From an uncultured Odoribacter sp. (GTDB lineage Bacteria > Bacteroidota > Bacteroidia > Bacteroidales > Marinifilaceae): DNA of 64,000 bases. A model generated the notes under the pieces. The model saw nothing but the letters and a program-made list of their open reading frames with translations. It had not been told where the DNA came from and searched no databases. Position numbers and translations under genes: made by a program. Positions 36,725 through 46,762 of this stretch are shown one piece after another. Numbering within the stretch: position 1 is the first letter of the stretch; each line of letters begins with the position of its first letter. The stretch covers positions 186,001-250,000 of the forward strand of contig CALUKE010000001.1 in the NCBI GenBank assembly GCA_944321165.1, written 5' to 3'.

Positions 36725-38302
36725 ATGCGTCATTACGATTATATCATTGCAGGAAGCGGATTGGCCGGATTATATACGGCTTATCATGCGGCTGCCTATG
36801 GGAAAGTTGCCTTGTTGACAAAATCCGGAATTACTGAAAGCAACTCTTATTTCGCTCAAGGAGGAATCGCAGCAGTAACCGACGAAGACGATGCCCCGGC
36901 CTTTCATTTTGAAGACACCATCATTGCGGGCCGCGGCCTGTGCGATTATCCTTCTGTCGACATCCTGGTCAATGAAGGTCCTCAGCGAATACACGAACTG
37001 ATAGAGGCTGGCATGCATTTCGACATGGAAGACGGAAGCCTGGCCCTGGGCCTGGAAGGCGGTCACCACCGAAAGCGCATTCTACATGCCGGAGGAGACG
37101 CAACAGGCCGCATGGTTACCAGTTTCATGATCAGCAAAGTCATCAATAATCCCCGGATAGACATATTCGAAAACCATTCGGTTATCGGCATACTACAGGA
37201 AAATCATCAGTGTTATGGGGTACGGGTATGGAACCTGGTCACAGAAAGCGAAGAGTTATTCCTGGCAAACAATACTTTTCTTACGTTGGGAGGTACGTCA
37301 GCCATCTATAAACGTACCACCAATCCGCATACTACCATCGGCGACGGACTCGCATTAGCTTATAATGCCGGATGCGAAATTGCCGATATGGAATTTATCC
37401 AATTTCACCCGTCCGCTTTATATACAGAATCAGAAGAAGCTTTTTTGATCAGTGAAGCGGTTCGCGGCGAAGGAGCCCACCTGATCAACCAGAACGGAGA
37501 ACGATTCATGCCGGCCATTCACGAATTGGCCGAACTGGCCCCACGCGACATCGTCGCCCAATCCATTTACAGACAGATGCAAAAATACCACCAGAATTAT
37601 GTCTGGCTCTCCTTAAAACATCTGGATCCGCAAATCGTCCGGCACCGATTTCCCAATATCTACGAGAAATGCCGGGAATTGGGCATAGACATGTGCGACA
37701 AAATACCGGTAGCCCCCGCAGCCCATTATATGGTAGGCGGTGTCCGGACCAACACTTATGGCCAAACAAACATCGAACGCCTGTACATTTGTGGAGAACT
37801 GGCCTCTTCCGGTATCATGGGAGCCAACCGATTAGCCTCCAATTCCCTGATCGAATGCCTGGTATTCGGAAAACGGGCCGTCGAAGCATCCAGGAAAAAC
37901 CTGCAGTCGGTCTCTACCCAAGACTTCCAACCCCTCTATCATTCGAATCCGCATTTCGCTCTCCATTATACACAACTGAAAAAAGAAATTTCCCGGATCA
38001 TGACTGAAGATGCCGGAATCATCCGAAACGAAGAGAAACTCCGGCAAGGATTGAACGAACTGGAAAAGGCCGAACAGAACATACCTCAGGAAGAAAACGA
38101 ATATTATACCCTGCTATGCCACAATCTGATCACGGTAGCCAGGCTGATTATCCGTTCGGCCCTTTATCGTCAGGAAAGCCGAGGAGGACATTTCAGAGAG
38201 GATTATCCGGAGAGCGACGACACCTATTTATTCCACATCGTACAGCAAAAAGGTAAAAAACTGCGTACGATCCCTGTAAATACAAAAAAAACTGTAAACT
38301 GA
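36725..38302 (+). CDS. nadB: L-aspartate oxidase
   Basis: From ATG 36725 the protein has 525 residues; a TTG two codons earlier is a weaker start. It oxidises L-aspartate to iminoaspartate, the first step of de novo NAD synthesis. The FAD-binding motif GSGLAGLY is at the N-terminus, and the family segments SNSYFAQGGIAAV, FHPSAL and SSGIMGANRLASNSLIE follow in order. The succinate-dehydrogenase-like C-terminal helical domain is complete. The gene is followed 6 bases later by nadC. Confidence 0.96.
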   Translation: MRHYDYIIAGSGLAGLYTAYHAAAYGKVALLTKSGITESNSYFAQGGIAAVTDEDDAPAFHFEDTIIAGRGLCDYPSVDILVNEGPQRIHELIEAGMHFDMEDGSLALGLEGGHHRKRILHAGGDATGRMVTSFMISKVINNPRIDIFENHSVIGILQENHQCYGVRVWNLVTESEELFLANNTFLTLGGTSAIYKRTTNPHTTIGDGLALAYNAGCEIADMEFIQFHPSALYTESEEAFLISEAVRGEGAHLINQNGERFMPAIHELAELAPRDIVAQSIYRQMQKYHQNYVWLSLKHLDPQIVRHRFPNIYEKCRELGIDMCDKIPVAPAAHYMVGGVRTNTYGQTNIERLYICGELASSGIMGANRLASNSLIECLVFGKRAVEASRKNLQSVSTQDFQPLYHSNPHFALHYTQLKKEISRIMTEDAGIIRNEEKLRQGLNELEKAEQNIPQEENEYYTLLCHNLITVARLIIRSALYRQESRGGHFREDYPESDDTYLFHIVQQKGKKLRTIPVNTKKTVN

Positions 38303-38308
38303 CATAAC

Positions 38309-39154
38309 ATGGCACAATACGACCAACTCATCGATCGTCTGATTGACCTCGCTATAGAGGAAGACATCGCTACCGGAGACGTAACCACCGACTCCATTAT
38401 CCCGGCACACGCCCGGGCCGTAGCAGAAATGAAAATGAAAGCCGACGGCATTATCTCCGGACTTTCCGTAGCCCGGAAAGTATACGAGAAATTCGAATCG
38501 GATATTCTTTGGGATCCCAAAGTAAAAGACGGAGATCCCGTAAAGAAAGGAGACGTTATCCTGCGCATAGAGGCCAGCTACCGCTGTCTTCTGCTGGGAG
38601 AACGTCTTTCGCTGAATATCCTGCAACGCATGTCCGGCATTGCCACAGAAACGTCCAAATATGTCAAAGAACTGGCCGGCACACACACCCAGCTCTTAGA
38701 TACTCGCAAAACGGCACCGGGACTCCGGGTCTTGGATAAAATGGCTGTGAAAGACGGTGGAGGAACCAACCACCGCATGGGATTATACGATATGGCCATG
38801 ATCAAAGACAATCACATCAAAGTGGCCGGAGGAATCACCGCAGCAGTCAAGGCTGTCAGAACCCACATCCCTGCCGGAGTCAAAATTGAAGTGGAAACGA
38901 CCAATCTGCAAGAAGTCCGGGAAGCTCTGGAAATGCAGGCCGACATCATCATGCTGGACAACATGAGCAACACAGAAATGGCCGAAGCCGTAAAACTCAT
39001 CCAAGGAAAAGCCAAAACGGAAGCTTCCGGCAACATGAACATTCCACGCCTGAAAGAAGTGGCTGCCACCGGCGTAGACTATATCAGTGTCGGAGCATTG
39101 ACCCATTCGGTTACCGCCTTGGACATCAGTATGAACATTCAAAAAAACGATTAA
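38309..39154 (+). CDS. nadC: Nicotinate-nucleotide pyrophosphorylase (carboxylating)
   Basis: The 281-residue enzyme converts quinolinate and PRPP to nicotinate mononucleotide. Hallmarks are EEDIATGDVTTDSI near the start, LNILQRMSGIAT, LDTRKTAPGLR and the basic active-site segment GGGTNHRMGLYDMAMIKDNH. The C-terminal barrel ends VDYISVGALTHSV. It lies between nadB and a small lipoprotein gene, with gaps of 6 and 3 bases, and is clearly in the same operon. Confidence 0.97.
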   Translation: MAQYDQLIDRLIDLAIEEDIATGDVTTDSIIPAHARAVAEMKMKADGIISGLSVARKVYEKFESDILWDPKVKDGDPVKKGDVILRIEASYRCLLLGERLSLNILQRMSGIATETSKYVKELAGTHTQLLDTRKTAPGLRVLDKMAVKDGGGTNHRMGLYDMAMIKDNHIKVAGGITAAVKAVRTHIPAGVKIEVETTNLQEVREALEMQADIIMLDNMSNTEMAEAVKLIQGKAKTEASGNMNIPRLKEVAATGVDYISVGALTHSVTALDISMNIQKND

Positions 39155-39157
39155 CCT

Positions 39158-39478
39158 ATGACTTCCATTCTCAGATTATTTATTGCCGGTATGTGCTTGT
39201 TCCTGTTTTGTCAATGCAGCATGAACAAGGACAGTTATCTCAAAGACTTCGAAACATTCATATCAAAAACAGAAAAGGACTACAGTGAAATGTCCGATCA
39301 GGACTGGGAAAAGACACTGGCTCAATTCAAAGATTACAGCGAAAAGTATTACGAACAGTTCAAAGAAGAATTGGATGTAAACGAAAAAATATCGATCAGC
39401 ATGCTGAAATCCAAATTCTCATCTTGCGCCCTGAAAAGAGAAAGTAAAAAATTACAAGAACAATTGGAGATAAAATAG
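39158..39478 (+). CDS. Small DUF6565-like lipoprotein
   Basis: The 106-residue protein has a short lipoprotein signal ending FCQC (Cys19-20 region) and a charged helical body (YLKDFETFISKTEKDYSEMSDQDWEKTL and onward, here in part). The pattern of a small helical lipoprotein with WEK motifs matches the DUF6565-type family common in Bacteroidales. Function is unknown. It is inserted between nadC (3 bases) and nadA (44 bases), so it probably shares the NAD operon's promoter, although no link to NAD synthesis is apparent. Confidence 0.75.
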   Translation: MTSILRLFIAGMCLFLFCQCSMNKDSYLKDFETFISKTEKDYSEMSDQDWEKTLAQFKDYSEKYYEQFKEELDVNEKISISMLKSKFSSCALKRESKKLQEQLEIK

Positions 39479-39494
39479 TTTTACCTTTTTTTGC

Positions 39495-39502
39495 TATCTT
39501 TG
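39495..39502 (+). promoter_or_regulatory. nadA promoter, -7 element
   Basis: TATCTTTG matches TAnnTTTG, 20 bases before the nadA ATG. It would give nadA-pheT a message separate from nadB-nadC. Confidence 0.5.
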
Positions 39503-39522
39503 GAGCGGAAAATGAAAAAGTT

Positions 39523-40449
39523 ATGACGAAAGCAGAGCTCATCGATAGAATTCAACAGCTGAAACGTGAAAAAAACGCTGTGATTCTGGCACATTATTAT
39601 ACGCGTCCGGAAGTGCAAGACATAGCCGATTATTTAGGCGATTCTTTAGGATTGTCCCAGGAAGCGGGGAAAACAGATGCACAAATCATCGTTTTTTGCG
39701 GAGTACACTTCATGGCAGAAACAGCGGCCATTATCTCTCCGGATAAAAAAGTCCTGATCCCCGTACAAGGAGCCGGTTGCTCCTTGGCCGAAAGTATCAC
39801 AGGAGAAGCTCTACGAGCCTGGAAAAAAGATCATCCGGAAGGAGTGATCGTCAGTTATGTCAATACGACCGCAGAAGTAAAAGCCTGGACAGACATCTGC
39901 TGTACATCGGCCAATGCCCTGAAAGTCGTTAAAAGCATTCCCTCCGACCGGCAAATTTTATTCGTCCCGGATAAAAACCTGGGAGCCTGGATCAGAAAGG
40001 TTACCGGAAGGGAGATGGAACTGTGGGACGGCGACTGCTGTGTACACGAACGCATCACAAGTGACATGATCCTGGCCAAAAGTCAGGAATATCCCGGGGC
40101 AGACATACTGATCCATCCGGAATGCCACTGTTCCCAGGATGAAAAAATCCTGCAGTTGCCACAGGCCTATATGTATTCCACCGCAGGCATGATCAAACAT
40201 GCCCTGCAATCTGCCAAAAAACAATTTATCATCGCAACGGAAATCGAAACGATACATAAACTGCAACAGGACAATCCGGAAAAAGAATTCATCCCCATCC
40301 ACCCGAAAACGATTTGTGGGCAAATGAAAAAAGTAACCCTCGAATCAGTGTGGGAAGCATTGGAAAAAGAACAGCATGTCGTAGAAATCAGCGAAGAAAT
40401 CCGACGCAGGGCCTGGATTCCTATCGAAAGAATGTTACAAATCAAATAA
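39523..40449 (+). CDS. nadA: Quinolinate synthase
   Basis: The 308-residue enzyme condenses iminoaspartate with dihydroxyacetone phosphate to form quinolinate. Likely [4Fe-4S] ligands are Cys86 (GAGCSLAE), Cys172 (DGDCCVHE) and Cys265 (TICGQMKK), spaced as in the three-cysteine family. The HPECHCSQDEKI motif binds substrate. An extra cysteine (Cys173) follows the second ligand where proline is common. The compact length matches the A-type enzymes found in many anaerobes. PheT starts 4 bases after it. Confidence 0.96.
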   Translation: MTKAELIDRIQQLKREKNAVILAHYYTRPEVQDIADYLGDSLGLSQEAGKTDAQIIVFCGVHFMAETAAIISPDKKVLIPVQGAGCSLAESITGEALRAWKKDHPEGVIVSYVNTTAEVKAWTDICCTSANALKVVKSIPSDRQILFVPDKNLGAWIRKVTGREMELWDGDCCVHERITSDMILAKSQEYPGADILIHPECHCSQDEKILQLPQAYMYSTAGMIKHALQSAKKQFIIATEIETIHKLQQDNPEKEFIPIHPKTICGQMKKVTLESVWEALEKEQHVVEISEEIRRRAWIPIERMLQIK

Positions 40450-40453
40450 AACT

Positions 40454-42901
40454 ATGAATATATCTTTAAATTGGCTCAAAGAATATTTGAAAATAGACCT
40501 CAATGTAGAAGAAGTCTGTAAAATATTGACCAGTATAGGACTTGAAGTCGGCGGTTACGAAAAATTTGAATCCATTCGAGGGGGGTTACGCGGATTAGTC
40601 ATCGGAGAAGTCAAAACCTGCATCGATCATCCGGACTCCGATCACCTGCATATCACGACTGTCGATCTGGGAGACGGACATCTCACTCCCATCGTATGTG
40701 GTGCTCCCAATGTAGCGGCAGGACAAAAAGTAGTCGTCGCAACTGTCGGAACGGTTCTGTATGACGGAGACAAGGAATTTGTCATCAAAAAGTCCAAAAT
40801 CCGGGGACAGGAATCCGAAGGAATGATTTGTGCCGAAGATGAAATCGGCATCGGCCACGACCATGCCGGCATCATCGTACTTCCGGCAGACACGCCAGTA
40901 GGCATGCCGGCAGCCGACTATTACCGGATTACGACCGATTATACAATTGAAATCGATATCACCCCCAACCGGGTAGATGGGGCTTCCCACCTCGGAGTTG
41001 CCCGGGATTTGGCCGCTTATCTGCAACAACAGGAAGAGATTCACTATACCCTTCCTTCCGTAGATCATTTTGCCGCCGACTGTCATACCGCGGATATTTC
41101 CATCGAAGTACAACGGCCGGAGGCTTGTCCACGTTACGCCGGAGTATGCATTGAAGGAGTAAAAGTTCAGGAATCGCCCGAATGGCTGCAAACACGCCTG
41201 AAAGCCATCGGTCTGCATCCGATCAACAATGTAGTGGATGTCACGAATTTCATTCTTTTTGAACTCGGACAGCCGCTGCACTCTTTCGACAAAGACAAAA
41301 TCAAAGGAAACAAAGTCATTATTCGCAGTTTCCCGACAGGAACCAAATTCATCACCCTCGACGGCGTAGAACGCGAATTGAATGAGAACGACCTGATGGT
41401 CTGCAATACGGAGGAACCGATGTGTATCGCCGGCGTATTCGGCGGACTCGAAAGCGGAATTACAACCAATACCACCAACGTATTCCTCGAAAGTGCCTGT
41501 TTTGATCCGGTATTTGTCCGGAAAACAGCCCGCCGTCACGGCTTGAATACGGATGCCTCCTTCCGCTTCGAAAGAGGTACCGATCCCAATATCGTCATCT
41601 ATGCCCTGAAAAGAGCCGCCCTTTTGATCAAGGAAATAGGTGGAGGAAAGATCACCTCCGATATCATCGATATCTACCCGCATCCGGTAGCCGACTTCGA
41701 AGTGGAAGTAAAATACGCCCATATCGACCGGTTAATCGGTAAGAGAATCGATCATAATCGTATCAAAAAAATTCTGCAGGCACTGGAAATCAAAATTGTA
41801 AAAGAAAACGATGAATCTCTTCTGCTGCATGTTCCTCCCTATCGGGTGGATGTTCGCCGTGAAGCAGATGTCATCGAGGACATTTTGCGCATCTACGGTT
41901 TCAACAACATCGAAGTACCGGCAAAAGTCAACTCCACTTTGAGTTACAGTGAAAAACCGGATGATTTCCGTTTGAAAAACGAAATATCGGATCTACTGGC
42001 TGCCAATGGTTTCCACGAAATCATGAACAACTCGCTGACCAAGGCCTCTTATTTTGAAAATCTGGAAACCTTCCATCCCGAAGAAACGGTTCTGTTGTTC
42101 AATCCGCTCAGCTCCGACCTGAACGCCATGCGTCAAACCCTGCTGTTCGGCGGTCTGGAGACCATTGCCTACAACATCAACCGAAAAAACGGGAACCTGC
42201 ATCTCTTTGAGTTTGGGAAAGCCTATACCTTCCACCGGAAAGATGGCGAAAATCATCTGAAACAATACAAAGAAGAAGATAAACTTGCCCTCTTCATCAC
42301 CGGCAACAAAACAATGGCGTCCTGGAACAGCCAGGAACAGAAATCCGACTTTTTCCATATCAAATGCTACGCAGAACTGATATTGACCCGACTGGGATTC
42401 AAAATTGAATCACTGACCTTGGATGAATGCACAGAAGACATTTATCGGGAAGGCATCACCTACTCTCAGAAAGGACAGCATATCGTAACCATCGGCATGT
42501 TGAGTCAAAAAGTCTTGAAAAGCAACGACATCGAACAAGAGGTATACTACGCCGAATTTTCCTGGGAAAATATGCTGAAAATGTTGAAGAACCATACGAT
42601 CAGTTTCACTCCGCTGCCCAAATTCCCGGCAGTAAAACGGGATTTGGCCCTACTGCTCGATAAAAAAGTCAGCTTCAAGGAGGTTCGCGACATTGCTTTC
42701 CGCACGGAAAAGAATTTGTTGAAATCCGTATCCCTCTTCGATGTCTATGAAGGAGAGAAATTGGGGGCCGACAAAAAATCCTATGCCGTCAGCTTCACGC
42801 TGCAGGATGAAGAAAAAACCCTCACCGACAAGCAAATCGACAAGATCATGAACAAGCTGATGGGAACCTACAAACACCAGCTCGGTGCAGAGATCAGATG
42901 A
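40454..42901 (+). CDS. pheT: Phenylalanyl-tRNA synthetase beta subunit
   Basis: The 815-residue protein charges tRNA-Phe together with PheS. It starts MNISLNWLKEYLKIDL, then has the EMAP-like tRNA-binding domain (about 40-150), the B3/4 editing domain, B5, the catalytic-like core, and the anticodon-binding FDX-ACB domain at the C-terminus (PKFPAVKRDLALLLDKKVSF). Length is typical. PheS is not in the window. It lies 4 bases after nadA and ends in a strong terminator. Confidence 0.96.
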   Translation: MNISLNWLKEYLKIDLNVEEVCKILTSIGLEVGGYEKFESIRGGLRGLVIGEVKTCIDHPDSDHLHITTVDLGDGHLTPIVCGAPNVAAGQKVVVATVGTVLYDGDKEFVIKKSKIRGQESEGMICAEDEIGIGHDHAGIIVLPADTPVGMPAADYYRITTDYTIEIDITPNRVDGASHLGVARDLAAYLQQQEEIHYTLPSVDHFAADCHTADISIEVQRPEACPRYAGVCIEGVKVQESPEWLQTRLKAIGLHPINNVVDVTNFILFELGQPLHSFDKDKIKGNKVIIRSFPTGTKFITLDGVERELNENDLMVCNTEEPMCIAGVFGGLESGITTNTTNVFLESACFDPVFVRKTARRHGLNTDASFRFERGTDPNIVIYALKRAALLIKEIGGGKITSDIIDIYPHPVADFEVEVKYAHIDRLIGKRIDHNRIKKILQALEIKIVKENDESLLLHVPPYRVDVRREADVIEDILRIYGFNNIEVPAKVNSTLSYSEKPDDFRLKNEISDLLAANGFHEIMNNSLTKASYFENLETFHPEETVLLFNPLSSDLNAMRQTLLFGGLETIAYNINRKNGNLHLFEFGKAYTFHRKDGENHLKQYKEEDKLALFITGNKTMASWNSQEQKSDFFHIKCYAELILTRLGFKIESLTLDECTEDIYREGITYSQKGQHIVTIGMLSQKVLKSNDIEQEVYYAEFSWENMLKMLKNHTISFTPLPKFPAVKRDLALLLDKKVSFKEVRDIAFRTEKNLLKSVSLFDVYEGEKLGADKKSYAVSFTLQDEEKTLTDKQIDKIMNKLMGTYKHQLGAEIR

Positions 42902-42941
42902 TCCCAATACTGTTTTGCAAATCCATCAAACAGCCTATATT

Positions 42942-42974
42942 TACCGGAAGAATCCAACTTCCGGTATTTTTTTT
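42942..42974 (+). terminator. Terminator of the nadA-pheT message
   Basis: TACCGGAAG (42942-42950) pairs with CTTCCGGTA (42958-42966) around a 7-base loop and is followed by eight T residues. The T tract overlaps the likely -33 region of the next promoter. Confidence 0.92.
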
Positions 42975-42989
42975 GCCAAAAAAGATTAT

Positions 42990-42997
42990 TATTTTTG
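42990..42997 (+). promoter_or_regulatory. Promoter of the transglutaminase-like pair, -7 element
   Basis: TATTTTTG matches TAnnTTTG, 29 bases before ATG 43027. TTTT (42967-42970), 19 bases upstream, may be the -33 box. Confidence 0.5.
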
Positions 42998-43026
42998 GAA
43001 AAACATGTTAATTAAATTTTCCGCTT

Positions 43027-44976
43027 ATGAATAAACTATTTTTATGTCTTCTTTTTCTCCTTCCGGTTTTGCTTCCGGTATATGGACAAAGTTGGAAACC
43101 TCTGCAGCAAAGGGCTCAGCAACAGCAACGTCTGGCATCTGCCGGACAAGTGATTTTATTGGACAGTACCTCGGTATCCGTTACTCCAAACGGCTCGGGC
43201 ACTTTCGTCATCCAAAAGGTTATCCTCATACAGAACCGTGCAGGAGCCCTGGCCAATCGGGTACTCAAATACGACTATGATCCGCTGACAGCCTTTGCCA
43301 CTTTTCACAAAGTCAATATTCACCGGGCAAACGGAGAAATACGTTCGGTAGATGTCAGTAAAACACTGGACTATGCCGCTCCGGCCCGAATGATCTATTG
43401 GGGAGCCCGGCAAATCATGCTGGAGCTGGGGAAACTCGAAACCGGAGATGTCATTGAATATGAGATACACAAAAAGGGATTTACCTATGCCTTGTTGGCC
43501 GAAACTTCCGACGAAGAACGTTTCATTCCTCCCATGCGGGGACAATTTTACGACATCGTACCTTTCTGGTGTGACCAGCCAACCATGCGGAAAGTATACC
43601 AGGTATCCATTCCCCGGGAAAAAGATATGCAGTTTCAGTTCTATCAGGGAGAATGCACTTCATCCGTCCGCTTCGAAAACGACCGGAAAGTATACACCTT
43701 CGTCAAAACCGATCTGCAACCGATTCAAAAAGAGCCGAACATGGTCGATCTTTACGACGCCGCACCCAAATTAATGATGTCCACCACTCCGCAATGGAAA
43801 GACAAATCCCTTTGGTTTCATAAAACAAATGAAGATTACGGCAGTTTCAACCCTACCCCGGAAGCTCAGGAAAAAGTAAATGAACTGATTCGCGGCAAAA
43901 AAACGGAAATGGAAAAAATAGCTGTACTGACCCACTGGGTGGCCGATAATATCCGCTATGCCGGAATCACCATGGGAAAAGGAGAAGGCTTTACCTTGCA
44001 CAACACCCAGATGAATTACACCGACCGCTGTGGCGTCTGCAAAGATATTGCAGGCACCCTGATTTCTTTTTTACGCATGGCAGGCTTCGAAGCTTACCCA
44101 GCCATGACCATGGCTGGAAGTCGGGTAGAAAGTATACCGGCAGACCATTTCAATCACTGTGTGGCTGTCGTAAAATTAAGCGATGGAACCTACATGCCGC
44201 TGGACCCGACGTGGGTGCCTTTCTGTCGGGAACTGTGGAGCAGTGCCGAACAACAGCAGAATTACCTGCCGGGTGTACCCGAAGGTTCCGATCTGTGCGT
44301 TACTCCATTGTCTGCACCGGAAAACCATTATTTCCGAATCAAAGCAACCCATAGATTGGATAAAAACGGAACCCTTACCGGAAAATTTACCCTGACCGCT
44401 GAAGGTCAATCCGACCTGAATATCCGCAAAATCTTCACAACCGGCTGGCAATCCGACTGGAAAAATAGCATGGAGAGTCAATTGCTGAATGTTTCTCCGA
44501 AAGCAAAGCTGTTGAAGGTCGACTGGGGCAAGAATCCGAAAGACTACCAGGCAGCCCCCATCCGGATTACTTTCTGGTACGAGATTCCCGACTATGCCAT
44601 CTGTGGCAAGGATGCCATGCTGCTGATCCCCATGACCATGAATGGTCTCTACAATCAGGTTCGCAGTTACCTCCGCATCAATACAGACCTGCCAGAACGG
44701 CAATACGGCTTTAAAGACGGCTGTTCCAGACTGGTAGAGCTCGATGAAACCATCCAGTTACCCAAAGGCTATCGTCTGGCAGAATCCGTCGAAGATGTGC
44801 AAAAGAGTCCGGTGGCTGATTTTGAAGGTTCTATCCGCCAGGAAAAAGATAAAATTATTCTGCACCAAAAGCTGGCTCTCAAGAAAAGAGTATACGAGGC
44901 TTCGGAATGGCCGGATTTCCGGAAAGCTGTCAATGCCCATAAAAAATTTGGCAATTACCTGATTATTAACAAATAA
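43027..44976 (+). CDS. DUF3857 transglutaminase-like secreted protein (catalytic residues present)
   Basis: The 649-residue protein has a signal peptide (about 1-20). An N-terminal DUF3857 beta domain spans about 60-220 and a transglutaminase-like domain about 290-410. The Cys-His-Asp triad is visible: DRCGVCKDIAGTL, ADHFNHCVAVV and LDPTW. A C-terminal beta domain (DUF2569/3858-like) completes it. The reaction could be peptide crosslinking or cleavage in the periplasm; no substrate is known. The second, related gene starts 17 bases downstream. Confidence 0.85.
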   Translation: MNKLFLCLLFLLPVLLPVYGQSWKPLQQRAQQQQRLASAGQVILLDSTSVSVTPNGSGTFVIQKVILIQNRAGALANRVLKYDYDPLTAFATFHKVNIHRANGEIRSVDVSKTLDYAAPARMIYWGARQIMLELGKLETGDVIEYEIHKKGFTYALLAETSDEERFIPPMRGQFYDIVPFWCDQPTMRKVYQVSIPREKDMQFQFYQGECTSSVRFENDRKVYTFVKTDLQPIQKEPNMVDLYDAAPKLMMSTTPQWKDKSLWFHKTNEDYGSFNPTPEAQEKVNELIRGKKTEMEKIAVLTHWVADNIRYAGITMGKGEGFTLHNTQMNYTDRCGVCKDIAGTLISFLRMAGFEAYPAMTMAGSRVESIPADHFNHCVAVVKLSDGTYMPLDPTWVPFCRELWSSAEQQQNYLPGVPEGSDLCVTPLSAPENHYFRIKATHRLDKNGTLTGKFTLTAEGQSDLNIRKIFTTGWQSDWKNSMESQLLNVSPKAKLLKVDWGKNPKDYQAAPIRITFWYEIPDYAICGKDAMLLIPMTMNGLYNQVRSYLRINTDLPERQYGFKDGCSRLVELDETIQLPKGYRLAESVEDVQKSPVADFEGSIRQEKDKIILHQKLALKKRVYEASEWPDFRKAVNAHKKFGNYLIINK

Positions 44977-44993
44977 ATCTGAACAGACAAGAT

Positions 44994-46739
44994 ATGAGAA
45001 CAAATTATATAAAATCGATTTTCTGCTGGCTGCTGATGCTGGCATCCGGTTGCCTGTATGCTGCTTCACCGGAAGCAGAATTCCGGAAATTGACAGAAAC
45101 CTGGACCCTGCACGAGGATGGAAGTCAGGAATACCGCTATTCCAAAGAACTGACTCTTTTCACCCATACAGCCATGAACTCTACGTATGGAGAAACATTC
45201 ATTATCTACAATCCCGATTTCCAGGAATTGAAAATACACAGTGCGTATGTCAAGCAAAAAAACGGCCAGATCATTCAGACTCCGGCGAATGCTTTTGTCG
45301 AGGTATTACCGGCAAATGCAGCAAACGCACCGGCCTACAACCGACTGAAAGAAATGGTAATCGTACATACGGGACTCGAACTGGGAGCCACCATCTACCT
45401 GGATTATTCCATTCTCTCCAAAGCGGGTTATTTACCGGAAATAGATGTCTGCAAAACAATCGAAGAAAGTTCTCCCATCCGGGAATATACCCTGAAATTC
45501 GAATTTCCGGCATCCAAAACTCCATATTACCAGCTTTTACAACTGAAGAATCAACCCCAAAAATCTGAACAGGCCGGCAGACAGGGCTGGACCTGGACTT
45601 TCCGCAACCTACCCGCATCCAGCCGGGAAAAAGAGGTCGATCTACAAAACGGAGATGTGGCGGCCCTTGTTTTCACCACTTATCCCTCCATGACAGCCGC
45701 ATTGCAAACGCTGTACCGCCAGTTTGACACTGCCCCTTCCTCCCGAATAACAGCCTTGGCAGCCTCCCTGATTCAAAACTGTACTGATCAGGCTGAAAAG
45801 ATCCGGGCAATACAGCAATATGTCCTAAGTGATCTGAGCTTCTGCCCGCTAAGTCTCTCCGAAACAGGCTTCCGTCTACGTCCCGCAACCGAAGTCCTGA
45901 CAACGGCTTATGGAACAGCCGCAGAAAAAGTCAACCTGCTGACTGCACTATTAAAAGCAGCCGGTATTGAAGCAGTTCCGGCAGCCGCCCTAATACTACC
46001 GGAACAAGTAGAAAACGGCGGTCTGAATGCCATCCGTGACTTGGTGGTGCTGGCAGAGGCAGACAATCAGACCTATCGCCTCGGTGTTCAGAACCAGCAA
46101 CCGGTAGCTTTGATGCAAACTCTGATGGCTCTCCCCGACGGTCAGAAAACTTTACCCGATTTATCCAAGGCCACGATCGATTACCAGGCATCGATCACAA
46201 TCAGTCCGGATCTTAGCACAGACATGCAGGTAAAAGCCACTTTTGCCAAAAGGTTTCTCCCTTATACCTCCAACTTTGCAGCTGATTTCCTGCCCGGTAT
46301 CAGTCAGGAAGAAATATCTTTCCAAACAGATGCGGTCTCTCTGGCAGGCAAAGGCAAAGGAGTTCTTCAAAACGAACAGCCTTACACCATTCTCCAGCTC
46401 CCCAATACGCCGAAAGGAATGGGAAACACCTACGCATATGACAATAGCCGACGGGAGAAAAATCTGAGTTTACCGACAACCGTCGAAGAAAACTATCGCT
46501 ATGACATTCAATTACCGGAAAATCTGACACTCTGCAGCGTTGAAGGCGAAAAGAAAATAGAAAACGCAGCAGGCAGTTTGAAAATCACCATGACTGCCAC
46601 GGGTTCGACCGTACACATTGAACGTTCCCTCCGGATCGATCAATGTCTGATTACACCGGAAATATATCCGGCATTCCGGCAATTGATGACGGAATGGGCA
46701 GACAGAAACGGCCAGCTGTTCCTTTTCAAACAACGGTAA
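44994..46739 (+). CDS. DUF3857 transglutaminase-like protein, catalytically dead
   Basis: The 581-residue protein has a signal peptide (about 1-23) and the same order of domains as its neighbour: DUF3857 (about 40-200), transglutaminase fold (about 255-380) and C-terminal beta domain. In the active-site segment YGTAAEKVNLLTALLKAAGI, alanine stands where family members have the nucleophile cysteine (YGTCxDK). No equivalent histidine or DPT motif follows. It is therefore likely a non-catalytic partner or binding protein. It shares the operon with the intact protein upstream and ends in a terminator. Confidence 0.82.
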   Translation: MRTNYIKSIFCWLLMLASGCLYAASPEAEFRKLTETWTLHEDGSQEYRYSKELTLFTHTAMNSTYGETFIIYNPDFQELKIHSAYVKQKNGQIIQTPANAFVEVLPANAANAPAYNRLKEMVIVHTGLELGATIYLDYSILSKAGYLPEIDVCKTIEESSPIREYTLKFEFPASKTPYYQLLQLKNQPQKSEQAGRQGWTWTFRNLPASSREKEVDLQNGDVAALVFTTYPSMTAALQTLYRQFDTAPSSRITALAASLIQNCTDQAEKIRAIQQYVLSDLSFCPLSLSETGFRLRPATEVLTTAYGTAAEKVNLLTALLKAAGIEAVPAAALILPEQVENGGLNAIRDLVVLAEADNQTYRLGVQNQQPVALMQTLMALPDGQKTLPDLSKATIDYQASITISPDLSTDMQVKATFAKRFLPYTSNFAADFLPGISQEEISFQTDAVSLAGKGKGVLQNEQPYTILQLPNTPKGMGNTYAYDNSRREKNLSLPTTVEENYRYDIQLPENLTLCSVEGEKKIENAAGSLKITMTATGSTVHIERSLRIDQCLITPEIYPAFRQLMTEWADRNGQLFLFKQR

Positions 46740-46762
46740 TGACATAATTCATAACTGAATTA

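Noticed and set aside
40595..41722. Minus-strand frame of 375 codons
   Set aside because: It lies wholly opposite pheT, whose domains are complete; the antisense translation has no recognisable motif.
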